From positions 1 through 60,026 of the forward strand of contig CADBVV010000005.1 in the NCBI GenBank assembly GCA_902798205.1: 60,026 bases of DNA. The letters are read 5' to 3'. The position numbers and the translations under genes were made by a program. Position 1 is the stretch's first letter. Every line of letters begins with the position of its first letter. Below the pieces are notes generated by a model. The model was not told the origin of the DNA and searched no databases. It worked only from the letters and a program-made list of their open reading frames with translations. Below are positions 16,850 through 24,949 of the stretch, one piece after another. The DNA is from an uncultured Pseudomonadota bacterium (GTDB lineage Bacteria > Pseudomonadota > Alphaproteobacteria > Rs-D84).

Positions 16850-19231
16850 ATTAACCGTTATTGGTGGGAAACAATCGCCCCCGGCATCCGGACAACAATT
16901 GAATCCTGCTTCGCCCATGTCTGTATATGTTTCACCGGCACAACAACCATTTGCATCTGGGGCTGCGCCATCTTCGCATGTTAATACTTCTTCGGCGATA
17001 ACATCATTTGGTTTTTCCCATGGGTTTATAATGTTGTCTTCTTCATCATATTTCAATCCCAAGATATCCTGGTTGTATGCTTTTATTTGTTCATCTGAAC
17101 CACTTTGAGAAAATGTTCCAGTGGTTTGATTAAATGTAACATTGCCGTATTTCTTTTCGGCTTGCGTTTTTACGCTTTCGTTATATGCGGCCTGTTTAGC
17201 ATTATTTTTAGCCTGATAATTTTGTGATTCGCAATACATATAAACCGTTCTGTAATCATAACCAGATTTTGCCCAATCGCTACCTAATGTTATTTTACCA
17301 TTCTTTTCTTCGCAGTATTGATTAAGGTCAAACGAACGAACCTGACCAACCCATGATGGATCAGATGTGTCTATTTCAACTTTGTCTTTCAAAGTTGACC
17401 ATGCGCGGCGTGAGTCTGGGCCATATGTCGTGAAAGCACATTTTTTACCTTTGTTTTCATTCGCATCACATGTGACAATTAAATCAACCGGTGAATATAC
17501 ATTTATACGTGTTCCGGCTGCAATAGAAAATGGTGGTACGGTATTATCAATTGCATCAACCAATAATTTTTGTGAAATTTTATTCCATGTATTAATAACT
17601 TCTTGTTTTGCCATTTCTGATGAACGAATTGTTCCAGATTGAACAATTGTGTTATTGTCCAAATCTATTTGATTTATAACCGTATCTGCAATTGGTGCAA
17701 TCATATTAACGGCTGCAGGAACCAAAGATGTTAATATTGGCATAACCATTTGTTCAATATAATCGGTACTGCCATGACCAGGAACCCCCATACGCCCCTG
17801 TGCATCAGCAGAGTAAGGATCTTGATTTTCGGTTTCAAAATTAAATTCAACACCATCAGGACGGATAAATTGGTACCATTTTATATTCATACGACCAAAT
17901 GCCTGATATGGTCCAGGCAATTTTCCATCCAAATACCCCATTAACAATGTTCCGGTTGGTAATATGATTGTACGACCATCATCAGAATAAACATTTCTGT
18001 CCACCGTAGCACGCACAGGGATGCTATGATTTTTTCTTGGGTCACAATTTCCGCCGGCTTTGTTACAACCATAAACACTTGGGTCTGCACGAACTTCTGA
18101 AACAATTGTTGCAGGAATTGGTTTGAATTGACGTAATATAAATGTTCTGTCATATGGACGTGAAGATGTTACTGATTCCCCTTCGAAACCAGAACCTTTT
18201 AAAGCAGCAATATCAAAATCTGCAACTGCATTTCTGTCAAATTTTTTTGTTTCATTCATTGATGCGATTGGTTGACCAGTGGCATCGGTTGCTTCCCATA
18301 CAGCGGTTTCATCAAATTTACCGTTATTGGTTGATGATTTTGGTGCACTTAATTGTGGAACAGTCAAATTTCTTGAACGTACATTACGGTATCCAATATG
18401 ATCAGAATCTGTACCGATTTTTGAACCGTCTTTCAACGATGTTATAATACCCGTTGCAAAATCATATTTACCGGTTGGGTTTGAACAATCTTTATCAGAA
18501 AAGGGATGAAAATAATTTGCGCCATGTTCTGGTTTTATCCAACCAATTTGACGACCAGATTGATCATACCCAGGAATCGCAAATTCAGAACATTTTTCAG
18601 GTGCCAATGCAACCGGTTCTTTTTCTCCCTTGAAAGGATTTTCAACAGCGATAGTTTTTATTTCTTCAACTGCTTTTTCAACAACAGGTTCAGGTTTATA
18701 TTCAATGACTTCTGGTTCAGGTTCCGGTTCAATGATTGGTTCTGGTTTTTTTTCTTCTTTTTTCCACGAAGAATATTTTACAGAAATTTCACGTGTGTTA
18801 ACAATGTCTGGTTGTGATTCAACATACCAATTAATTTTTAATGTTGTATCTGATTCATCTTTAACAGAAACAGGGCGATAAGTAACTTTGATTACACAAG
18901 TATCAATCAAATTATCACACGTATCCGTTGTTTTTATTTCTTCTGCATCTGTATCAATACTTTTTATAACCACAGGTGTATTCACAGATACATTTAAATT
19001 TTCACTGTCTGATTTACCAACTTCGACATCTGTTAAATCGATAAATTCAGGTTCCACATCAAAAGAAATGTTTTCTTCCATATTGTCTGCGGAATGATTA
19101 TTGCTTTTGTGTCCCAATAACAATACCAACAATATGATAACAACAACAAAAGCCGCCGCCAACAATATCCATTGGATATGTTTTGGCGTTCCCGCTTTGA
19201 ATTCTTTAAATTGTTGTTTTAAACTTTTCAT
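16847..19231 (-). CDS. virB10: VirB10/TrbI-like type IV secretion protein with Ig/ASH-like domain and Cys-rich tail
   Basis: A 794-aa protein likely to span the envelope. Order: basic cytosolic N-terminus, one membrane helix (21-39), a beta-rich domain at about 55-136 with a PEFIDLTDVEVGKS start, C105 and C112, and TYRP, which resembles ASH/'choice-of-anchor D' Ig-like domains; a Pro/Glu-rich spacer (159-184); and a VirB10/TrbI C-terminal domain (about 380-620) with IPVRATVDRNVYSDDGR, PTGTLLMGYLDG and an IKWYQFIRPDG strand. After it comes an extra tail of about 130 residues ending in several CC and C pairs. Known VirB10 links inner and outer membranes in the channel. Third gene of virB8-9-10; a DotG label is an alternative. 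Confidence 0.8.
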   Translation of the reverse strand: MKSLKQQFKEFKAGTPKHIQWILLAAAFVVVIILLVLLLGHKSNNHSADNMEENISFDVEPEFIDLTDVEVGKSDSENLNVSVNTPVVIKSIDTDAEEIKTTDTCDNLIDTCVIKVTYRPVSVKDESDTTLKINWYVESQPDIVNTREISVKYSSWKKEEKKPEPIIEPEPEPEVIEYKPEPVVEKAVEEIKTIAVENPFKGEKEPVALAPEKCSEFAIPGYDQSGRQIGWIKPEHGANYFHPFSDKDCSNPTGKYDFATGIITSLKDGSKIGTDSDHIGYRNVRSRNLTVPQLSAPKSSTNNGKFDETAVWEATDATGQPIASMNETKKFDRNAVADFDIAALKGSGFEGESVTSSRPYDRTFILRQFKPIPATIVSEVRADPSVYGCNKAGGNCDPRKNHSIPVRATVDRNVYSDDGRTIILPTGTLLMGYLDGKLPGPYQAFGRMNIKWYQFIRPDGVEFNFETENQDPYSADAQGRMGVPGHGSTDYIEQMVMPILTSLVPAAVNMIAPIADTVINQIDLDNNTIVQSGTIRSSEMAKQEVINTWNKISQKLLVDAIDNTVPPFSIAAGTRINVYSPVDLIVTCDANENKGKKCAFTTYGPDSRRAWSTLKDKVEIDTSDPSWVGQVRSFDLNQYCEEKNGKITLGSDWAKSGYDYRTVYMYCESQNYQAKNNAKQAAYNESVKTQAEKKYGNVTFNQTTGTFSQSGSDEQIKAYNQDILGLKYDEEDNIINPWEKPNDVIAEEVLTCEDGAAPDANGCCAGETYTDMGEAGFNCCPDAGGDCFPPITVN

Positions 19232-19238
19232 TTCTTTT

Positions 19239-20699
19239 TTATTGTATTCTTACAACGTGGCAACTTGCACCGCTGAACTTTAATAATTGATCACATAATT
19301 TTTGTGCTGTATCTATGTCAGACAACGGACCAATACGCAAACGATACAAACGTGCACTTGCAGAATTAGAACCCAAATCACCAACACCTTGTTCATCGAC
19401 AGCAAAGAAGACACTGTTTTTATATGGTGTCAAAAGGCCTTCGCCGTCATCACCACTGAATTTGGCCAACAAACTGGTCCAATAATCATTTAATGCTTTT
19501 ACAGATGTATCTGATTTCAATTCAACTGCAACACCTGTTTGATTACTGGATATTAATGGGATATTTGTTTGTGGCAAATATGAACCCGCTGTTGTGCGTG
19601 CTGTTGGAATCATAGAAGCACCGCCACCAACACCAGCCGGCATAACATTTGGTTGATCTGATATATACATTGGTGTTGCACTGTAATCCATGATGCTTTG
19701 ATCAATTGCGTATTGTTCATCACCATATGCAACCGCATTCAAAGATTGGTTTGCCGCCAACGATTGTGCAACGTTTGCTTCGGCCAATGCCATTACAGAT
19801 GCTGTATCCGCAATCAAGAAAGGTTTTGCACGTTTTTTGATACATACAATTCTTTGACCACTGCGTAATACCATATCGCCAACAGCTTCGACGATTAACA
19901 AACGACCGTCTTCGCCATCTGTACGGAACCCAACAGGGCTTTCGCCACCTTCGACCAAAAGCGATACAACTGGACGTTGAGTCATAGAAATAACTTTGTC
20001 CCCAAAATCAATGTATGTGAATATACGATCGCGCCATACACGTTCTGGTGCAATTACATAGTCATCTGGATTTGGAACAAATATATCCAAATCAAAACGG
20101 AATTCGGATGGATCGATTTTCATTGTTTTTATCCATCCATAATCTTCGCCATCAACACCAACCGTGGATGGTGCTTTTGCAGATTTGTTAAATACAGAAC
20201 CCATTGCCCCAGATGGTGCAGCGGTTGCCGTGGTTGGAACGCTTGAATTTTGACCCAATGAAATATCAACCTGGGAATATGTGATTTCGCTTGAATTAAT
20301 AGGATAAGCACGAAGATAGAAAATGTATTTATTACCAGATTGTCCGGTTACAATCATATTTGTATCGTTTCCATGATTGCCAGAAGCAGGGCTGATGTAC
20401 ATTGTTTGTTGACCTGGTTTTGTGTCGATGCTGAACAATTCTTCATTTCCCATAACAACATCAGATATTTTTTCACCATTTGGCAATGTCACCAATGTTG
20501 CCATACCAGCACGTGTTTTAATTGGTAAAACTGTTCCTGTGGACCAAGCAAGATTTGCATAACCTGGTTTTGTAGAACCAGCAGCCATGTTTGCATTTGG
20601 GTTGTCCCATGCAGCCTGAAAATCTGCACATGCAGGAAAAGCACAACACAAGACTGCTAACAAAGAAATACTTAATTTACATGTTTTTACAAAAGTCAT
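19239..20699 (-). CDS. virB9: VirB9/TrbG-like type IV secretion protein with C-terminal SPOR-like domain
   Basis: A 486-aa exported protein; the signal peptide ends near residue 25 (FPACA). The N-terminal half follows VirB9/CagX: WSTGTVLPIKTRAGMATLV, an EKISDVVMGNEEL segment, TNMIVTG and a YIFYLRAYP strand. The C-terminal VirB9 domain has APERVWRDRIFTYIDFGDK, RPVVSLLVEGGE and GDMVLRSGQRIVCI. Family members are about 250-300 aa; here about 190 residues follow, ending in a SPOR-like unit (ARLYRLRIGPLSDIDTAQKL ... CHVVRIQ). AAGGA precedes the ATG. Seven bases separate it from virB10. A DotH label is possible but the VirB9 pattern fits better. Confidence 0.8.
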   Translation of the reverse strand: MTFVKTCKLSISLLAVLCCAFPACADFQAAWDNPNANMAAGSTKPGYANLAWSTGTVLPIKTRAGMATLVTLPNGEKISDVVMGNEELFSIDTKPGQQTMYISPASGNHGNDTNMIVTGQSGNKYIFYLRAYPINSSEITYSQVDISLGQNSSVPTTATAAPSGAMGSVFNKSAKAPSTVGVDGEDYGWIKTMKIDPSEFRFDLDIFVPNPDDYVIAPERVWRDRIFTYIDFGDKVISMTQRPVVSLLVEGGESPVGFRTDGEDGRLLIVEAVGDMVLRSGQRIVCIKKRAKPFLIADTASVMALAEANVAQSLAANQSLNAVAYGDEQYAIDQSIMDYSATPMYISDQPNVMPAGVGGGASMIPTARTTAGSYLPQTNIPLISSNQTGVAVELKSDTSVKALNDYWTSLLAKFSGDDGEGLLTPYKNSVFFAVDEQGVGDLGSNSASARLYRLRIGPLSDIDTAQKLCDQLLKFSGASCHVVRIQ

Positions 20700-20727
20700 G
20701 TTCTTCTATCCTTACCTTTTCAAATCT

Positions 20728-21423
20728 TTACCAGGACGCTGTATCTGAATCAAGTGGATCGCCACGATTGTCTAAAACGTCATACTGAACAACCTGAAGC
20801 CCAAGCGGATTATCGCGCAGTTTTTCAAGGAAATCCAGTGTTCCAGACGCATTTTCATCCAGATCAGATTTTATCCTTATTTGTATCTTATAATTTTTTT
20901 GTGTGGTCTGTCCACCAATATTTTCACAAACCCATGCAAATGTTACATGATATGTGTTATCTTTGCTCATTCTTAAAATTGGATTGGCATTATTTGGACT
21001 TGAAAAATTGACAGAACAAGAAACATTTGGCAAATGTTCGCCATCGGCAAATTCTTTGTAAAGGCTTGTTTGTGTAAGTTTTTCAAAAACTTTGGACGAA
21101 GACCATGGTTTTACAATTCTTGACCAATTTTTACGTGTATATCCTGGCGATGTAGATAAAGTATTTCGTGCAATTACATATTCGCGTATAAAACCTTTTT
21201 GATATAAATCAATAGCGTCTTTGTTGCTGCTGTCCGGGACCAGTGGTCTGATGGTGACGTTTGCAGAACGGGTAGGGGTATGTAAAAAGAATACTTCTGG
21301 ACGTTCCAAAGGCATCATTTTCATCAAAGTAAACACCAATGCGCACAAAACAACAACAGACGTGGCCAGCACGAAAGTTAGTATTCTGGACAGCAAAACC
21401 GGTGGTTCTATGATTTTTGCCAC
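20728..21423 (-). CDS. virB8: VirB8-like type IV secretion protein
   Basis: A 231-aa protein beginning with GTG at 21423, with GGAG seven bases upstream. One membrane helix (about 14-36) is followed by a periplasmic domain with an REYVIARNTL helix, as in VirB8, and ends in the typical RDNPLGLQVVQYDVLD motif (VirB8 NPLGFxVxxY). VirB8 is an inner-membrane assembly factor that touches VirB9 and VirB10. It is the first gene of the three-gene unit and has its own promoter. DotI/TraM would be the type IVB counterpart. Confidence 0.8.
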   Translation of the reverse strand: MAKIIEPPVLLSRILTFVLATSVVVLCALVFTLMKMMPLERPEVFFLHTPTRSANVTIRPLVPDSSNKDAIDLYQKGFIREYVIARNTLSTSPGYTRKNWSRIVKPWSSSKVFEKLTQTSLYKEFADGEHLPNVSCSVNFSSPNNANPILRMSKDNTYHVTFAWVCENIGGQTTQKNYKIQIRIKSDLDENASGTLDFLEKLRDNPLGLQVVQYDVLDNRGDPLDSDTASW

Positions 21424-21449
21424 TCTTTTTCTCCTACATATGTATGTTG

Positions 21450-21479
21450 ATTGTAGACAATTTTATTTATAAAGCGCAA
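21450..21479 (-). promoter_or_regulatory. Predicted promoter of virB8-9-10
   Basis: On the minus strand TTGCGC (21479-21474) and TACAAT (21455-21450) are separated by 18 bases. This places the start about 20 bases before the virB8 GTG. Confidence 0.55.
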
Positions 21480-21584
21480 GCAAAAAAATAACAATTTTTC
21501 GTTTTTGTTTTATCTTTATTTATTAAAAGGAGGTATTGTTTTTTCACTTGCGCAAATTTTTTAAAAATATTATAATATTTCCGC

Positions 21585-21612
21585 TTGATTTTTAATATTG
21601 GTGTGCTATGCT
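21585..21612 (+). promoter_or_regulatory. Predicted promoter of tRNA-Trp-secE-nusG
   Basis: TTGATT (21585-21590) and TATGCT (21607-21612) are 16 bases apart, about 75 bases before the tRNA. The rest of the 265-base gap to virB8 holds AT-rich DNA, a TTGCGCAA palindrome and an isolated AAAAGGAGGT. Confidence 0.5.
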
Positions 21613-21688
21613 TTCAGCGATTATCAGTATAAAATGGCATAAATGCTGGGGTGTAGTTATGGGTAGTAACTAATAATAAGGATATAAA

Positions 21689-21762
21689 AGGGGCTTAGTT
21701 CAACGGTAGAATATCGGTCTCCAAAACCGCGGATAAGGGTTCGATTCCTTTAGCCCCTGCCA
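21689..21762 (+). tRNA. trnW: tRNA-Trp (anticodon CCA)
   Basis: Full cloverleaf: acceptor stem AGGGGCT / AGCCCCT, anticodon loop CTCCAAA and a GGTTCGATTCC T arm. The 3' CCA is encoded. It lies directly ahead of secE, a widespread bacterial arrangement; here tuf is absent from its usual upstream position. Confidence 0.96.
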
Positions 21763-21802
21763 GATAAAAAACTGATAAACAACGCAGAAAATCGGGAAAA
21801 AT

Positions 21803-21982
21803 ATGAAAAAAGTAATAGAATTTATCAAATCAGTGCGCAGCGAATGGTTCAAAATTGTATGGCCAACACGTGAAACTGTTATTAACACCACATTTATGAT
21901 ATTGTTGTTTTCCGGTGCTGCCGCGTTGTTCTTTTTTGTTATAGATAGCATTTTGAATGCTTTGGTAAACTGGATTTTCTAA
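21803..21982 (+). CDS. secE: Preprotein translocase subunit SecE
   Basis: A 59-aa protein read directly from the sequence. It has the short SecE layout: an amphipathic helix with the family motif SVRSEWFKIVWPTRE followed by one membrane helix to the C-terminus. SecE clamps SecY in the translocon. It lies between tRNA-Trp and nusG, its standard place. The ATG at 21803 follows GGGAAAAAT. Confidence 0.95.
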   Translation: MKKVIEFIKSVRSEWFKIVWPTRETVINTTFMILLFSGAAALFFFVIDSILNALVNWIF

Positions 21983-22003
21983 AGAAATACAAAGGGAAGT
22001 GTC

Positions 22004-22549
22004 ATGGAAGAAAAAATGCAGTGGTTTGTCGTAAATGTTCACACGTCTTGTGAAGACAAGGTTGCACGTGAATTGCGTGAACAAATCGATAAACGTAAAT
22101 TAAACGCTTATTTTGGCGAAATCTTGGTTCCTACACGCGAAGTTTCCGAAGTAAAAGCCGGTAAACGTGTTAAAACAGAAAAGAAATTTTTCCCAGGATA
22201 CATCGTTGTTCAAATGGTTATGAATAATGAAACCTTTTCTTTGGTTAAATTGATGCCAAACGTTGTTATGTTTTTGGGTCAAAAAGTTAAAAACCAATCT
22301 AAACCTATTCCTATCAGTGAAGCAGAAGCCCGTCGTTTGTTGAAACAAGTCGAAGAAGGTTCTGTTGTCACCGAAGACACTGTCTATGAAGATGGTCAAG
22401 AAGTACATGTTATCGATGGGCCATTTGCGAACTTTAATGGTATCGCATCTAATGTTGATAATGTTAAACAGAAAATGACAGTAACGATTTTAGTATTTGG
22501 ACGTGAAACCAGTGTTGAATTGGAATTCGCCCAAGTCGAAAGAATTTAA
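22004..22549 (+). CDS. nusG: Transcription termination/antitermination factor NusG
   Basis: A 181-aa protein with the NusG N-terminal domain (QWFVVNVHTSCEDKVAREL, KKFFPGYIVVQM) and a C-terminal KOW domain (EDGQEVHVIDGPFANFNG). It binds the RNA polymerase clamp and couples to Rho or ribosomal S10. AAAGGGAAG precedes ATG 22004; an in-frame ATG at 22016 is possible. Confidence 0.97.
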   Translation: MEEKMQWFVVNVHTSCEDKVARELREQIDKRKLNAYFGEILVPTREVSEVKAGKRVKTEKKFFPGYIVVQMVMNNETFSLVKLMPNVVMFLGQKVKNQSKPIPISEAEARRLLKQVEEGSVVTEDTVYEDGQEVHVIDGPFANFNGIASNVDNVKQKMTVTILVFGRETSVELEFAQVERI

Positions 22550-22562
22550 TCGCAAGATTAAA
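22545..22562 (+). other. GCAA-tetraloop hairpin at nusG end
   Basis: Stem TTTAATC / GATTAAA capped by GCAA (22552-22555). The nusG stop codon lies inside the 5' arm. No T tract follows, so it is not a classic terminator. Confidence 0.6.
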
Positions 22563-22625
22563 TAAACCACGTGGTAGATGCGCCACATCGCACCACAACA
22601 CTAACAAATAAAAATGGAGTGAAAA

Positions 22626-23057
22626 ATGGCAAAAAAAGAACTTAAAGGGATTGTTAAATTAGTAGTCCCTGCAAAACAAGCTAATCCAGCTCCTCCTATT
22701 GGACCAGCGCTGGGTGCTGCGGGTGTTAACATCGCAGAATTCTGTAAACAATTTAATGACAAAACAGCAGATAAAGAACCAGGAATGCCAATTCCTTGCA
22801 TAATCACTGTTTATACAGATCGCACTTTCGAATTCATTATGAAATTGCCACCTGTGTCATATTATATTAAAAAAGCATTGAAATTGAAAATTGGTTCTCA
22901 TAAACCAGGACGCGATTTCGTTGGTACAATTTCCAAGGCTCAAATCGAAGAAATTGCAAAGAACAAAATGCCTGACTTGAATTGCTCTACAATTGAATCA
23001 GCATGCAATATTGTTGCTGGTCAATGCCGTTCTATGGGCGTAAAGGTGGAGGACTAA
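22626..23057 (+). CDS. rplK: 50S ribosomal protein L11
   Basis: A 143-aa protein with the L11 N-terminal pattern KLVVPAKQANPAPPIGPALG and a C-terminal rRNA-binding part ending GQCRSMGVKVED. L11 shapes the GTPase-associated centre. It lies three bases before rplA. GGAGTG precedes the ATG. Confidence 0.98.
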   Translation: MAKKELKGIVKLVVPAKQANPAPPIGPALGAAGVNIAEFCKQFNDKTADKEPGMPIPCIITVYTDRTFEFIMKLPPVSYYIKKALKLKIGSHKPGRDFVGTISKAQIEEIAKNKMPDLNCSTIESACNIVAGQCRSMGVKVED

Positions 23058-23060
23058 GTC

Positions 23061-23735
23061 ATGAAAGTTACAAAAAGAAAACAAACTTGGGCCGCATTGG
23101 ACACCAAAAAAGTATACGCAATGGACGAAGCTATTGAAGCATTGCGTGGTTTTTGTTCTAAAAAATTCGATGAAAGTTTAGAAATTGCAATCAGATTGGG
23201 TATTGATGTAGCAAAAGCTGACCAAAATATCCGTGGTATGTTATCTTTGCCAAATGGCACAGGTAAAAAAGTTCGCGTTGCAGTATTTACAATTAATTCT
23301 CAAGATGAAGCTAAAAAAGCTGGCGCTGATGTTATCGGTGGCGAAGAATTGATTGATAAAGTTGCAAACGGATTTTTGGATTTTGATCGTGTTATTGCAA
23401 CACCTGATATGATGCCAAAGATGTCAAAAGTTGCACGTGTTTTGGGACCAAAAGGTTTAATGCCAAACCCAAAATTGGGCACAGTTACAAACAATGTAGC
23501 AGAAGCAGTTGCTAATGCAAAAGCTGGACAAATTGAATACCGTGCTGAAAAGAAAGGTATTATCCATGCTGGTATTGGTAAAATGTCTTTTGAAACATCT
23601 AAATTGGTCGAAAATGCAAACGCATTAATCGAACAATTGAAAAAAGTTAAACCTGCATCTGCAAAAGGTCAATACATTTTGGGTTGCAGTGTTGCAACAA
23701 CTCAAGGTCCAGGCCTGAAGGTTGATGTAAAATAA
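23061..23735 (+). CDS. rplA: 50S ribosomal protein L1
   Basis: A 224-aa protein with the L1 signatures (IRLGIDVAKADQNIRG, KVARVLGPKGLMPNPKLGTV). It forms the mobile L1 stalk at the E site; in E. coli L1 also represses its own operon by binding the rplK leader. Confidence 0.98.
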   Translation: MKVTKRKQTWAALDTKKVYAMDEAIEALRGFCSKKFDESLEIAIRLGIDVAKADQNIRGMLSLPNGTGKKVRVAVFTINSQDEAKKAGADVIGGEELIDKVANGFLDFDRVIATPDMMPKMSKVARVLGPKGLMPNPKLGTVTNNVAEAVANAKAGQIEYRAEKKGIIHAGIGKMSFETSKLVENANALIEQLKKVKPASAKGQYILGCSVATTQGPGLKVDVK

Positions 23736-23736
23736 T

Positions 23737-23760
23737 TTATGGTGGGGCAACCCACCATAA
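23737..23760 (+). other. GCAA-tetraloop hairpin after rplA
   Basis: A 10-bp perfect stem, TTATGGTGGG / CCCACCATAA, capped by GCAA at 23747-23750. It begins one base after the rplA stop. No T tract follows. It may be a processing or stabilising element, or the start of the L10 leader. Confidence 0.7.
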
Positions 23761-23890
23761 TCGCGATTTCTGTCCAAGACTGATGGTGTGAAGAAAATCA
23801 CTTAATTCCCATCATAGACAAAGAAAAATTCTTTGGGGCAGGAACCAAGCCCCACCGGTGGATAAACCACAGATGGAAAGATTAACAAAA
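23761..23890 (+). promoter_or_regulatory. Ribosomal protein L10 leader
   Basis: The rplA-rplJ gap contains CCAAGACTGATGGTG, a spaced AATTCCCATCATAGAC partner, GGGGCAGGAACCAAGCCCC and GGTGGATAAACCAC. This CCAAGAC-containing folded leader is the familiar L10(L12)4-binding site that represses rplJL translation. The secondary structure was judged by eye. Confidence 0.65.
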
Positions 23891-23912
23891 AAGCTTAAAA
23901 GGATATAAAAAG

Positions 23913-24392
23913 ATGAAACGCGAAGAAAAATCAGATTTGATTTCAGCGTTGCAGTCGTCCTTGAAAGAAGCAGACGGTGTTTTCGTTATTGAAAACCATG
24001 GTTTAACAGTGAAAGAAATGGAATCTTTGCGTAATGAATTACGTCCATTGGTTTCTGTTTTCAAAGTTGTTAAAAACCGTTTGATGAAATTGGCGTTGAA
24101 AGACACTAATTTCGAAGCTGTATCTGATTTGATGAAACACCCAACAGCTGTTGCAGTTGCAACTGATGCGTTGGCTGTTACCAAAGTTTTGGCAAAATTT
24201 GCCGAAGAACACCAAAATTTAACAATTGTTGGTGGTAAAATGGATGCAGACCTTCTGGATGTGAACGGCGTTGTGCAATTATCCAAGCTTCCATCCTTGC
24301 TGGAAATTCGTGGTACTATCGCACGTATATTGGTAGAACCAGCATCACGTCTTGCACGTGTTTCGGCAGAATATGGAAAAAAAGAAAATTAA
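23913..24392 (+). CDS. rplJ: 50S ribosomal protein L10
   Basis: A 159-aa L10 protein with the N-terminal domain (VIENHGLTVKEMESLRNELR, KVVKNRLMKLAL) and a C-terminal helix that anchors L7/L12 dimers. AAAAGG precedes the ATG. Its leader upstream suggests autogenous control. Confidence 0.97.
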   Translation: MKREEKSDLISALQSSLKEADGVFVIENHGLTVKEMESLRNELRPLVSVFKVVKNRLMKLALKDTNFEAVSDLMKHPTAVAVATDALAVTKVLAKFAEEHQNLTIVGGKMDADLLDVNGVVQLSKLPSLLEIRGTIARILVEPASRLARVSAEYGKKEN

Positions 24393-24416
24393 TAAAAACT
24401 CACAAGGAGTATTAAA

Positions 24417-24785
24417 ATGGCAGATATTCAAAAAATCGTTGAAGAATTGTCAAAATTGACTGTTCAAGAAGCAGTTGAATTATCAAAAGCATTGGAAGAA
24501 ACATGGGGCGTAAGCGCTGCTGCTGCTGTTGCAGTTGCTGCTGGTCCTGCTGCTGGTGCTGCAGCTGAAGAAAAAACAGAATTTGACGTTGTATTGGCTG
24601 ACGCTGGTGCAAACAAATTGGCTGTTATCAAAGCTGTTAAAGACATCACAGGTTTGGGTTTAGGCGAAGCAAAAGCTTTGGTTGAATCTGCACCTAAGGC
24701 TGTTAAAGAAGCAGTTGCTAAAGATGAAGCTGAAAAAATGAAAGCTACATTAGAAGCAGCTGGTGCAAAAGTAGAAATGAAATAA
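24417..24785 (+). CDS. rplL: 50S ribosomal protein L7/L12
   Basis: A 122-aa protein: an N-terminal dimerisation helix pair, an Ala/Gly-rich hinge (about 40-58) and the globular C-terminal domain ([20 protein letters not shown]). It recruits translational GTPases. CAAGGAG precedes the ATG. Confidence 0.98.
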   Translation: MADIQKIVEELSKLTVQEAVELSKALEETWGVSAAAAVAVAAGPAAGAAAEEKTEFDVVLADAGANKLAVIKAVKDITGLGLGEAKALVESAPKAVKEAVAKDEAEKMKATLEAAGAKVEMK

Positions 24786-24798
24786 TTTCTATTTTTCC

Positions 24799-24837
24799 GA
24801 AATCGAAAGATTTCAAAATAATTGCAGAAATGCAATT
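24799..24837 (+). other. Tandem GAAA-tetraloop hairpins after rplL
   Basis: Two adjacent hairpins: GAAATC-GAAA-GATTTC (24799-24814) and AATTGCA-GAAA-TGCAATT (24820-24837; the outermost pair is a820-t837). Neither is followed by a T tract. Confidence 0.55.
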
Positions 24838-24843
24838 TTCGCC

Positions 24844-24873
24844 GCCCGCCCGGATGTAAAATCTTCGGCGGGC
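24844..24873 (+). other. GC-rich hairpin between rplL and rpoB
   Basis: Stem GCCCGCC / GGCGGGC with a 16-base loop, very GC-rich for this genome. The rplL-rpoB gap in E. coli carries an attenuator and an RNase III processing site; a similar role is likely here. No T tract. Confidence 0.55.
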
Positions 24874-24949
24874 ACACAGGCGTAAAAAGGTTTTATACTT
24901 TTTTCGTTTGCAAAATACACAAAAAAGACAAATAAAAAGGATTCAGAAA

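Noticed and set aside
16847..21423. Assignment of the three secretion proteins as DotG, DotH and DotI (type IVB)
   Set aside because: Gene order also fits icmE-icmK-icmL, but the VirB9 core, the NPLGxxV ending of VirB8 and the VirB10 motifs match the type IVA families better. Kept as an alternative only.
21689..21762. Integrated element at tRNA-Trp
   Set aside because: The tRNA is followed at once by secE-nusG in the standard order, with no repeated 3' end or integrase.
24908..24949. Upstream TTG start for rpoB
   Set aside because: The MAVIQK start at 24950 has the proper family N-terminus and a nearby ribosome site.
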